Positions 1 to 5,085 of a stretch of 7,405 bases of DNA are shown piece by piece. Numbering within the stretch: the stretch's first letter is position 1; the number at the start of each line of letters is the position of its first letter. A program made the translations under genes and the position numbers. Location: NCBI GenBank assembly GCA_905210385.1, contig CAJLWS010000073.1, positions 1-7,405 on the forward strand, read 5' to 3'. Origin of the DNA: an uncultured Eubacteriales bacterium. GTDB lineage: Bacteria; Bacillota; Clostridia; Oscillospirales; Oscillospiraceae. The notes below the pieces were generated by a model that was given only the letters and a program-made list of their open reading frames with translations, was not told the origin of the DNA and ran no database searches.

Positions 1-147
1 CTTAGTTGGCTTTCTCCGAACGAATTCACTGTCCAATATGTTTGACAAACCTACAATTTTCCGGATTTTCATTTTTATATAGTGAGGGGGAAAGTGCAAC
101 AAAAGCTGCCTTTCAAACGGGATATTGAGTGAGAGAAAGTAAAGGGT

Positions 148-162
148 TTGGGATTTTCCCAA
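148..162. repeat. Short inverted repeat in leader
   Basis: TTGGGA (148-153) and TCCCAA (157-162) are perfect inverted copies around a TTT loop. The repeat lies 12 bases before a second palindrome. It could be an RNA hairpin in the leader or half of a protein binding site. A 6-bp stem is short enough to be chance, so only the structure is claimed. Confidence 0.4.
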
Positions 163-174
163 CAAGCCAAAATC

Positions 175-194
175 GCAAATGGGTACTCATTTGC
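175..194. repeat. Near-perfect 20-base palindrome in leader
   Basis: GCAAATG (175-181) and CATTTGC (188-194) are exact inverted copies. The centre GGTACT contains the palindrome GTAC, so only one pair of the 20 positions deviates (G182 against T187). The symmetry suits a dimeric DNA-binding protein, or an RNA hairpin ahead of the tnpW-like gene. Its function is not known from sequence alone. Confidence 0.5.
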
Positions 195-238
195 TGTGCT
201 TGCTCCCTACTCAAAACAAAGGAAAGGACGGGAAAGGA

Positions 239-445
239 ATGGAAAAGAAGCGAACAATCAAAGACGGGCAAATCGTTGTAAAAAATCCACTCTATCAAGA
301 GTTGCCCACACACGAAGTTACAATTCAATCCGGCAGGACGTTCTATCGTTTTACGGGAAGCTACGACGGAAGCCGAAGCCTACCCCATAAAGTTTTACGG
401 CTTATGGGGCACTCCCCTATTGATGAAAAAGACGAGGAGCGTTAA
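239..445 (+). CDS. TnpW-like small transposon-encoded protein
   Basis: This is a 68-residue protein starting MEKKRTIKDG. The ATG at 239 is preferred over an upstream in-frame ATG at 179. It follows a purine-rich AGGAAAGGA tract (220-228), and it avoids a 20-residue N-terminal extension that is not like the rest. The middle reads roughly EVTIQSGRTFYRFTGSYDG, then a basic/leucine segment (HKVLRLM) and an acidic tail. This strand-rich core plus KxLRLM helix resembles the TnpW family carried next to recombinases in Tn4451-type elements. The family is named for its transposon location; its biochemical role is unproven, and it may be an accessory or regulatory factor. The stop (443-445) is one base before the recombinase ATG, so the two are almost certainly co-translated. 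Assignment is from remembered family pattern, without a profile search. Confidence 0.6.
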   Translation: MEKKRTIKDGQIVVKNPLYQELPTHEVTIQSGRTFYRFTGSYDGSRSLPHKVLRLMGHSPIDEKDEER

Positions 446-446
446 A

Positions 447-2147
447 ATGAGTATAAGCAATCCTGTAATGGCAGACTGCCCGCCGATGAAAGGAGCAGAA
501 ACGATGTTAAGGCAGTCTGGCAAGATTACCGCCCTCTATTGCCGCCTATCCCGCGACGATGAACTAACGGGCGACAGCAACAGCATTGTAAATCAAAAGG
601 CGATTTTAAGTAAGTACGCAAAGGAAAATCATTTTTCAAATCCATTGTTTTTCGTGGACGATGGATATTCCGGGACAAACTTCAACCGTCCAAGTTGGAG
701 CGAACTTTTGGAAAAAATCGAAAACGGCGAAGTGTCCACCTTGATCGTCAAGGATATGTCGCGGCTTGGGCGTGATTATCTGAAAGTGGGATTTTATACC
801 GAAGTCCTGTTCGTGGAAAAGGGCGTGCGTTTTATAGCTATTAACAACGGCATAGACAGCGCAAACCAGCAGGACAGCGACTTTACCCCCTTTCTCAATA
901 TCATCAACGAGTGGTATGCGAAAGACACCAGCAAGAAGATACGCGCGGTGATGAAGTCAAAAGGCGAAGCGGGGGAACACCTCTGCACCAACCCGCCATA
1001 CGGCTACAGGAAAGACCCGGAAAACAAAAAGCGGTGGATTATCGACCCCGAAGCTGCCGAAGTTGTCAAGCGGATATTCGCCCTTTGTCTGGACGGTTAC
1101 GGGCCGTCGCAGATTGCCCGTATTCTGAAAGATGATAAAGTCATAACGCCGACAATCCATTTTCAGCAGACAGGCAGGGCGACAAGGAACGCGCCGCCGG
1201 ATAATCCCTTTAACTGGACGGGCGATACAATAGCCGACATTTTGGAGCGTCCGGAATATCAAGGGCATACAGTAAACTTCAAAACCTACAAGCAGTCCTA
1301 CAAGAGCAAAAAGACCTGCAATAATCCCGAAGAAAAATGGCTTGTGTTTGAAAATACCCACGAAGCAATCATTGACGCTGACACATGGGCGCGGGTGCAG
1401 GAATTGCGGAAGAACAAACGCCGCCCGACGAGGACAGGAAAGACAAATATGTTTTCCGGCATTGTGCGCTGCGCCGATTGCGGTGAAAAGCTGTATTACT
1501 GCACAAGCAGGAACTTTGAAGCAAGGCAAGACCACTTTGTCTGCTCTACTTCAAGGCTCAAAGGGAAAGAGGTTTGCGCGACGCATTTTATCCGCGCCGT
1601 TGTCTTGGAACGGGGCGTACTCGCCCACATGAGAATGACGATTGCCTGTGTTGCGAACCATGAAGAACAATTCCGCAAGGCTATGGGTGCGAAGCAGAAA
1701 GCCGAAGCAAAAAGAGAACTCGCGGCGAAGCGTCGGCAACTGACGCAGGCAGAACGACGGATAGAAGAACTTGACCGACTATTCAAGCGTATTTATGAGG
1801 ACAACGTAGGCGGAAAACTATCTGACAGCAGATTTCAAATGCTCTCTGACGACTACGAGCAGGAGCAGAAAGAACTGCGGGAAAAGCTGTTGCGGTTGAA
1901 TGAAGAAATTACAGAACAAGAGGAACAGGCAGAGAATATCGACAGGTTTATCTGCAAGGTGCGGAAGTATCTCGACTTGAACGAGCTGACACCCACTATC
2001 CTAAACGACATGGTAAAGGCGGTATATGTTCACGCGCCGGACAAGTCGAAGGGTTATCGGGAACAACAGATTGACATTTCCTATGACCTTGTAGGAATAC
2101 TCCCCGCGTCTTTACTGATTGACCTGCAAAACGGAGAAACGGCATAG
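447..2147 (+). CDS. Large serine recombinase (TndX/TnpX-like) of an integrative element
   Basis: This enzyme catalyses site-specific integration and excision of the element through a covalent serine-DNA intermediate. With the ATG at 447 it has 566 residues. The resolvase/invertase catalytic domain spans about 26-170. The nucleophile is probably Ser35 in LYCRLSRDDE, and the arginine motif is KDMSRLGRDYL near 102-112. The recombinase domain starts around NPPYGYRKD (near 180) and runs to about 285. A zinc ribbon follows, with CADC near 341-344 and paired cysteines in FVCSTSRLKGKEVC. A highly charged coiled coil covers about 410-500, and a DUF4368-type end closes the protein. All catalytic features are intact and the length suits clostridial relatives, so it is probably active. 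The start is uncertain: GAGGAG (434-439) serves ATG 447, but AAAGGAG (489-495) serves ATG 504, which would give a 547-residue protein beginning MLRQSGKITALYCRLS. Confidence 0.93.
   Translation: MSISNPVMADCPPMKGAETMLRQSGKITALYCRLSRDDELTGDSNSIVNQKAILSKYAKENHFSNPLFFVDDGYSGTNFNRPSWSELLEKIENGEVSTLIVKDMSRLGRDYLKVGFYTEVLFVEKGVRFIAINNGIDSANQQDSDFTPFLNIINEWYAKDTSKKIRAVMKSKGEAGEHLCTNPPYGYRKDPENKKRWIIDPEAAEVVKRIFALCLDGYGPSQIARILKDDKVITPTIHFQQTGRATRNAPPDNPFNWTGDTIADILERPEYQGHTVNFKTYKQSYKSKKTCNNPEEKWLVFENTHEAIIDADTWARVQELRKNKRRPTRTGKTNMFSGIVRCADCGEKLYYCTSRNFEARQDHFVCSTSRLKGKEVCATHFIRAVVLERGVLAHMRMTIACVANHEEQFRKAMGAKQKAEAKRELAAKRRQLTQAERRIEELDRLFKRIYEDNVGGKLSDSRFQMLSDDYEQEQKELREKLLRLNEEITEQEEQAENIDRFICKVRKYLDLNELTPTILNDMVKAVYVHAPDKSKGYREQQIDISYDLVGILPASLLIDLQNGETA
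491..506 (+). promoter_or_regulatory. Alternative ribosome site and start for the recombinase
   Basis: AGGAG (491-495) lies eight bases before an in-frame ATG (504-506). The protein from this start begins directly ahead of the catalytic domain, as is common in the family. The 19 residues between 447 and 504 contain no recognised domain. Either start, or both, could be used. Confidence 0.5.
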
Positions 2148-2165
2148 CCGAAGCTACGCCGTTTC
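2136..2165. terminator. Hairpin across the recombinase stop codon, possible weak or bidirectional terminator
   Basis: The arms 2136-2148 (GAAACGGCATAGC) and 2153-2165 (GCTACGCCGTTTC) form a 13-position stem with a four-base loop. Read on the plus strand it has one A-C mismatch (2144/2157) and a CGAA loop. Read on the minus strand that pair becomes a G-U wobble and the loop becomes UUCG, an especially stable tetraloop. The recombinase TAG (2145-2147) lies in the 5' arm. No long U run follows on either side, so it may terminate poorly or protect the mRNA 3' end. It also lies downstream of the DUF2461 gene on the minus strand and could end that transcript. Confidence 0.5.
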
Positions 2166-2228
2166 CTGAAAACATTCTTATGCTGTTTTATGCGTGCCGC
2201 CCCGAAGGCAGTCCGTTTTTTGCATCTG
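2148..2228. other. Element-chromosome junction region
   Basis: This stretch lies between the recombinase stop and the convergent DUF2461 stop and holds no gene. Its first part is AT-containing (2166-2192), and the sequence turns GC-rich from about 2193. A short TGCC...GGCA stem (2195-2210) followed by six T residues (2216-2221) could act as a weak plus-strand terminator. The attachment site of the element should fall in this interval. Confidence 0.55.
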
Positions 2229-2912
2229 TCAGTTCTCCTCCCGGGGGTCCGGGTCAGCCCAAAGGGTGGAAAAGTAGTCGTAGTAGGGCATCAGGAAGGC
2301 AAACCCCTCCACCAGCCGGTCGGCCAACTCCGGGGTGTAGAGCAGCTCGCTCAGCGGCTCCTCATGGCTGACGGTGAGGGATTTCTTGTTGTACCAGCTG
2401 GCCAACCGGGGTTCCGCAGGTGTCTTGGCCCGCTTGTATTCCGGGCCGGTCAGGACAAACTCCTCCTGTTTCTTCAGCTTCCTGTCCAGCCGCAGAAGAG
2501 GCTTGGGGTCCCGGTCGATCCGGGCTCGGTGCTTGGCCATCACCACGGGCTGGGAACACCAAAAGCCCATGCCGTAGCTCCACTCCTCCGGCGCCAGCTC
2601 AAACCAAAACACCGGGCGGGTCCCCTCCTCCCCGCCGTCCCACCGGAACAGGGACAGCCAGAGGTGGTCCTTATAGGGCCCCCGACCGAACAGCCGGCGG
2701 GCGTCCCGGTAGATCCGGGAGACCTTCCCATTCAACCCGCTCTTGGGAAACCGGTCCAACAGGCCGTTCTGCACCTGGGCGGCCAGCTCCCGCATGGGCT
2801 CGTAGAAGTACCGCCTATAGCTCTCTTTGTGGGCCTCGAACCAGCCCCGGTCGTTGTTGAACCGGATGCCCCACATGAAATCCACCGTCTCCTGGGAAAA
2901 GCCTTGAAACAT
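2229..2912 (-). CDS. DUF2461 family protein
   Basis: The 227-residue protein belongs to the DUF2461 (TIGR02453) family of conserved bacterial proteins with no established biochemical function. Family features are the N-terminal NNDRGWFEAHKESYRRYFYEP segment (about 19-39), the RIYRDARRLFGRGPYKDH block (about 67-84), and the later aromatic, strand-rich portion around ELAPEEWSYGMGFW. The length matches the usual 210-230 residues and both ends look complete, so the nearby element did not truncate it. The start codon at 2912 has AGGAGG ten bases upstream (2923-2928), inside the last codons of the VanW gene. With only six bases between the VanW stop and this start, it is the second gene of an operon. 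No signal peptide or membrane segment is seen, so it is predicted cytoplasmic. Confidence 0.88.
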   Translation of the reverse strand: MFQGFSQETVDFMWGIRFNNDRGWFEAHKESYRRYFYEPMRELAAQVQNGLLDRFPKSGLNGKVSRIYRDARRLFGRGPYKDHLWLSLFRWDGGEEGTRPVFWFELAPEEWSYGMGFWCSQPVVMAKHRARIDRDPKPLLRLDRKLKKQEEFVLTGPEYKRAKTPAEPRLASWYNKKSLTVSHEEPLSELLYTPELADRLVEGFAFLMPYYDYFSTLWADPDPREEN

Positions 2913-2918
2913 GGGCGC

Positions 2919-4739
2919 TCAGCCTCCTGTCCCGCCTGAGCCGCCCTCGGTTTCCGTGCCGCCGGGCTGGGAGGTGGGCTGCGCAGACGGGGTGGGCTGG
3001 GGTGTGGGTTCCTCGCTGGGGGTAGGCTCCGGCGACGGGGTAGGCTCCGGGGTGGTGACAGGATCGGAGGGGGCAGGTTCCGGGGTGGGCTCAGGCGTGG
3101 GCTCCTCGGTCACCGGCCCCTCGGGCAGGGGATCCCCCTCTGGGGTAAGGCCCAGGCTGGGAGCGTCCGCAGGATTAAACAGGATGACCCGGTCCCGCTT
3201 GGCATACCGGCTGTGGTTCTCATAGGTGCGGGAGATCAGGTTCCCGTTGCCGTCGTATACGCAGCGGTAGACATCCACCTCATATCCAGTGTAAGGCGTG
3301 GTCTTGACCTTGGTCGTACCCAGGGGGATGCTCTCGTCCGGCTCATACACCGTTTCCCAAGGAGTGGTGGAGGTGGTGTAGCGCTGGGTCTGAACATAGG
3401 TGTCGTCCGTTTTTGTCCCATAGAAGGATACCGTCACGGTATTGCCACTGACATAGGAGACGATTTTGATCGGATAGTCCGTATTGTTGCGGAACTTGTA
3501 ATCCAGGCTGGGGTAATACACCGTAGCGTCAAGTCCGTTGGGGATATAGCCGGTGGAAAAAGCATGAGCCGCCCGGTTGACGATCTCCAGGTTGGCGTAC
3601 ACCGTGCAGTAGTAGATGCAGGAGGACACCTGGCAGATACCGCCGCCTACCATGTCCACCGTCTCCCCGTTGGCGTAGCCGGTGGACATCTTATAACCGT
3701 TGGCGGTGGAGGGGTTGCCGATGGTCCCCAGATAAGAGAACACCTCGCCGGGCATGATCACCGTACCGTTGCAGGAGGAAGCGGCCAAGCCCACATTATA
3801 GGACCGGGCATACACACCGTCCAGGTAGGTGGTCACGGTGGACAGCCGATCCCGGTAGAGGTACTGCTCCGCCTCGCTCAGGTCCGGATGGAGGAAGACC
3901 ACCGGGATGACGCAGCTCTCCCCCGGGGCGGTCTGGTCCAGAATCGCCTGGGCCTCCGCCGGATCCACGCTCATGCCCACCACGGTGGGGGAGATCGTGC
4001 CGTCCTCCAGCACCTGGGACGCCTGAGGCTCCACATAGACCAGCTCCGCCAGAATTTCGCCGTTCAGCTCCGCAGTGGGAACCGTCTGGGTCTCCACCGT
4101 CAGTTGGGTCTGGCCGGAGGACAGAGCCTCCCGCACCTGCTCCATCAGCGCGTCCACATCCACCTCTTCCCCGTCTGTCCCCCGGGTCAGGGTAAGCTCC
4201 TCGTCCCCCACTTCATAGGTGAAATCCACAGGGGCCACATACAGCTCCTCGGCAATCTGCTCCAGCAGGCGCCTGGCCTCCCGCTCCCCCTCCGGGGTGA
4301 AGGACAAAGCATCCATTGGCAGGGATACCGTCTCCCGCCCTAGTCCCAGCCACAGGATACCCAGCTTCAGGAAGGGCTGATCGGCCTTGGCCTCCATGCC
4401 ACGGTCCACCGCCGCCTGGGGATCGCTCTCCAGCATACTGCCAGACAGTTCCACACGCTTTCCATCTCCATAGCCCAGGGTGAGCGTCCGGCCCTCCAGA
4501 TGCTTCTCCATATAGGCAGACAACTGGCTCACTGCGTCCTGCTGGTTTACGCCCCCCAGATCCAGCACCACAGCCCCAGTGCTGTCCTGGGCCTGCGCCC
4601 CTGGCAGAAGACGGCCATTGTCCTGCACCCACTTGCAAAGGCCGCAGTAAGCTCCAATCAATATGACGATCACAACCGCCGCGATGATTCCAGCCAGCGC
4701 CGGAACGGGCAGTTTCCTTTTCTCTCTGGATTGTTCCAT
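2919..4739 (-). CDS. Membrane-anchored VanW family protein with peptidoglycan-binding-like repeats and proline-rich tail
   Basis: This 606-residue protein is probably attached to the membrane and faces the cell wall. A short basic N-terminus (EKRKLP) is followed by a hydrophobic segment at about 13-33, fitting a signal anchor. Residues about 50-290 contain two stretches resembling the putative peptidoglycan-binding domain (PF12229) often found ahead of VanW. The VanW domain covers about 300-440, with the hallmark GGGICQVSSCIYYC block near 363 and a following NRAAHAFSTGYIPNGLDATV segment. A strand-rich G5-like region spans about 445-525. The last 79 residues are a PTPEP-rich tail ending in glycines, with no LPXTG sorting signal. 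VanW proteins are named from vancomycin-resistance clusters, but most are chromosomal and of unknown role; nothing here points to a resistance cluster. The ATG at 4739 has GGAGGTG four bases upstream. It is transcribed with the DUF2461 gene. Confidence 0.92.
   Translation of the reverse strand: MEQSREKRKLPVPALAGIIAAVVIVILIGAYCGLCKWVQDNGRLLPGAQAQDSTGAVVLDLGGVNQQDAVSQLSAYMEKHLEGRTLTLGYGDGKRVELSGSMLESDPQAAVDRGMEAKADQPFLKLGILWLGLGRETVSLPMDALSFTPEGEREARRLLEQIAEELYVAPVDFTYEVGDEELTLTRGTDGEEVDVDALMEQVREALSSGQTQLTVETQTVPTAELNGEILAELVYVEPQASQVLEDGTISPTVVGMSVDPAEAQAILDQTAPGESCVIPVVFLHPDLSEAEQYLYRDRLSTVTTYLDGVYARSYNVGLAASSCNGTVIMPGEVFSYLGTIGNPSTANGYKMSTGYANGETVDMVGGGICQVSSCIYYCTVYANLEIVNRAAHAFSTGYIPNGLDATVYYPSLDYKFRNNTDYPIKIVSYVSGNTVTVSFYGTKTDDTYVQTQRYTTSTTPWETVYEPDESIPLGTTKVKTTPYTGYEVDVYRCVYDGNGNLISRTYENHSRYAKRDRVILFNPADAPSLGLTPEGDPLPEGPVTEEPTPEPTPEPAPSDPVTTPEPTPSPEPTPSEEPTPQPTPSAQPTSQPGGTETEGGSGGTGG
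2922..3158 (-). repeat. Low-complexity Pro/Thr/Glu repeat region coding the VanW protein tail
   Basis: Residues about 528-606 of the VanW-family protein are built from repeated PTPEP, PTPSP and PTPSEE-like units, ending in a Gly/Ser/Thr-rich stretch. On the plus strand this appears as recurring gtgggctccgg-type units. Such tails usually span or thread the cell wall. Copy number is prone to change by slippage, so this region may vary between strains. Confidence 0.8.
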
Positions 4740-4815
4740 CGTGCACCTCCGAAAGAACGCCTTGCCTGACCAACTTTTCCTGTAGGCATTACAGCAATTC
4801 CTGTTCTACTGAGTT

Positions 4816-4845
4816 ATTGTACCACCATTCCATAGGAAGCGGCAA
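4816..4845 (-). promoter_or_regulatory. Probable promoter of the VanW-DUF2461 operon
   Basis: On the minus strand, TTGCCG (4845-4840) and TACAAT (4821-4816) are separated by 18 bases. The TGG just before TACAAT gives an extended -10 element. Transcription would begin near 4809, leaving a leader of about 70 bases before the ATG. The -10 box is one base from consensus; the -35 is weaker, with four of six matching. Confidence 0.6.
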
Positions 4846-4911
4846 TAACATTTTTGTAAAAAAGAGTTACAGTTCCATGACAGTTTTCCGATTTGCCCTC
4901 TATTCGCAGAT

Positions 4912-4946
4912 TCATAGGCTCCAAACCTCCCGTTTGGAGCCTATGA
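4912..4946. repeat. Perfect 15-bp inverted repeat between the divergent promoters
   Basis: TCATAGGCTCCAAAC (4912-4926) and GTTTGGAGCCTATGA (4932-4946) are exact inverted copies around a CTCCC loop. No T run follows on either strand, so it does not look like a classic terminator. It lies about 67 bases from each flanking -35 box. It may be a binding site for a dimeric regulator, a transcription insulator, or a copy of an interspersed palindromic repeat of this genome. Confidence 0.8.
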
Positions 4947-5014
4947 GACCGACTCTGCCAAAATATTGTCCTGCAAAAACTTCCGGTATCCCCAGTTCTT
5001 AAGGCAAGAATTCC

Positions 5015-5043
5015 TTTACACCCATCGGGAAAACGTATATAAT
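5015..5043 (+). promoter_or_regulatory. Strong sigma-A-type promoter of the XpaC-like gene
   Basis: TTTACA (5015-5020) and TATAAT (5038-5043) are separated by exactly 17 bases. The -10 is perfect and the -35 differs from TTGACA at one position. Transcription should start near 5050, giving a leader of about 33 bases. Confidence 0.85.
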
Positions 5044-5066
5044 GGAGAACACAGCAATCCATAATT

Positions 5067-5085
5067 GAGGAGGCGCGAGCACATG
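5067..5085 (+). promoter_or_regulatory. Ribosome binding site that fixes the XpaC-like start
   Basis: GAGGAGG (5067-5073) lies nine bases before the ATG at 5083. An in-frame TTG at 5065 overlaps this site, so it is unlikely to be the true start; ATG 5083 is chosen instead. Confidence 0.85.

Larger units (their letters stand above)
1..238. other. Non-coding leader upstream of the tnpW-like gene
   Basis: I see no convincing gene here; the short open frames lack a good ribosome site or any recognisable product. The sequence is AT-rich around 50-82, and two palindromes lie at 148-162 and 175-194. A purine-rich tract (218-238) precedes the tnpW-like start and probably holds its ribosome binding site. 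A TTGACA hexamer is present at 42-47, but no good -10 box follows at the right distance, so no promoter is called. Confidence 0.5.
1..2190 (+). mobile_element. Terminal part of an integrated element with a large serine recombinase (Tn4451/Tn5397-like), partial
   Basis: The segment carries a TnpW-like small gene and a large serine recombinase as its last two genes. This arrangement is known at one end of clostridial integrative and mobilisable elements. The left part, with any conjugation or cargo genes, lies outside the window. The right limit is approximate. It is placed where AT-containing sequence (around 2166-2192) gives way to the GC-rich chromosomal DNA of the next gene. The neighbouring DUF2461 gene is intact, so the crossover must lie in the roughly 80 bases after the recombinase stop. 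Large serine recombinases of this group usually recombine at a GA dinucleotide; candidates here are 2150-2151, 2168-2169 and 2204-2205. The exact attachment site cannot be fixed without the other end or an empty site. Confidence 0.75.
4740..5082. other. Divergent intergenic region
   Basis: This 343-base region separates the VanW operon (minus) from the XpaC-like gene (plus). It is AT-richer than the flanking genes. It holds one promoter for each direction, a pair of TTACAG/TGACAG half-sites 11 bases apart (4867-4883), and a perfect 15-bp inverted repeat (4912-4946). A minus-strand open frame covering much of it (4814-5062) lacks family resemblance and is treated as non-coding. Confidence 0.6.

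Noticed and set aside
42..81. TTGACA hexamer followed by an AT-rich tract (TATATA at 76-81) as a promoter for the tnpW-like gene
   Set aside because: The spacing of 28 bases to TATATA is far too long and nothing good lies at 16-19 bases.
957..1535. 192-residue minus-strand open frame inside the recombinase
   Set aside because: It overlaps the conserved recombinase domains and shows no ribosome site or family resemblance.
2190..2939. 249-residue plus-strand open frame antisense to the DUF2461 gene
   Set aside because: It mirrors the full length of a recognised family gene and has only low-complexity Pro/Gly/Leu composition.
3213..4343. 376-residue plus-strand open frame antisense to the VanW gene
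   Set aside because: It lies wholly opposite a well-supported gene, is rich in His/Gly/Val as expected from GC-rich antisense frames, and has no recognisable domain.
2919..4739. VanW protein as a sign of a vancomycin-resistance cluster
   Set aside because: No vanA/B ligase, vanH, vanX, vanY or VanRS-type genes are present; chromosomal VanW-domain proteins are common in Firmicutes outside resistance clusters.
4814..5062. 82-residue minus-strand open frame in the divergent intergenic region
   Set aside because: It runs across the inverted repeat and both predicted promoters, with no family resemblance; an RNA or regulatory region is more likely.
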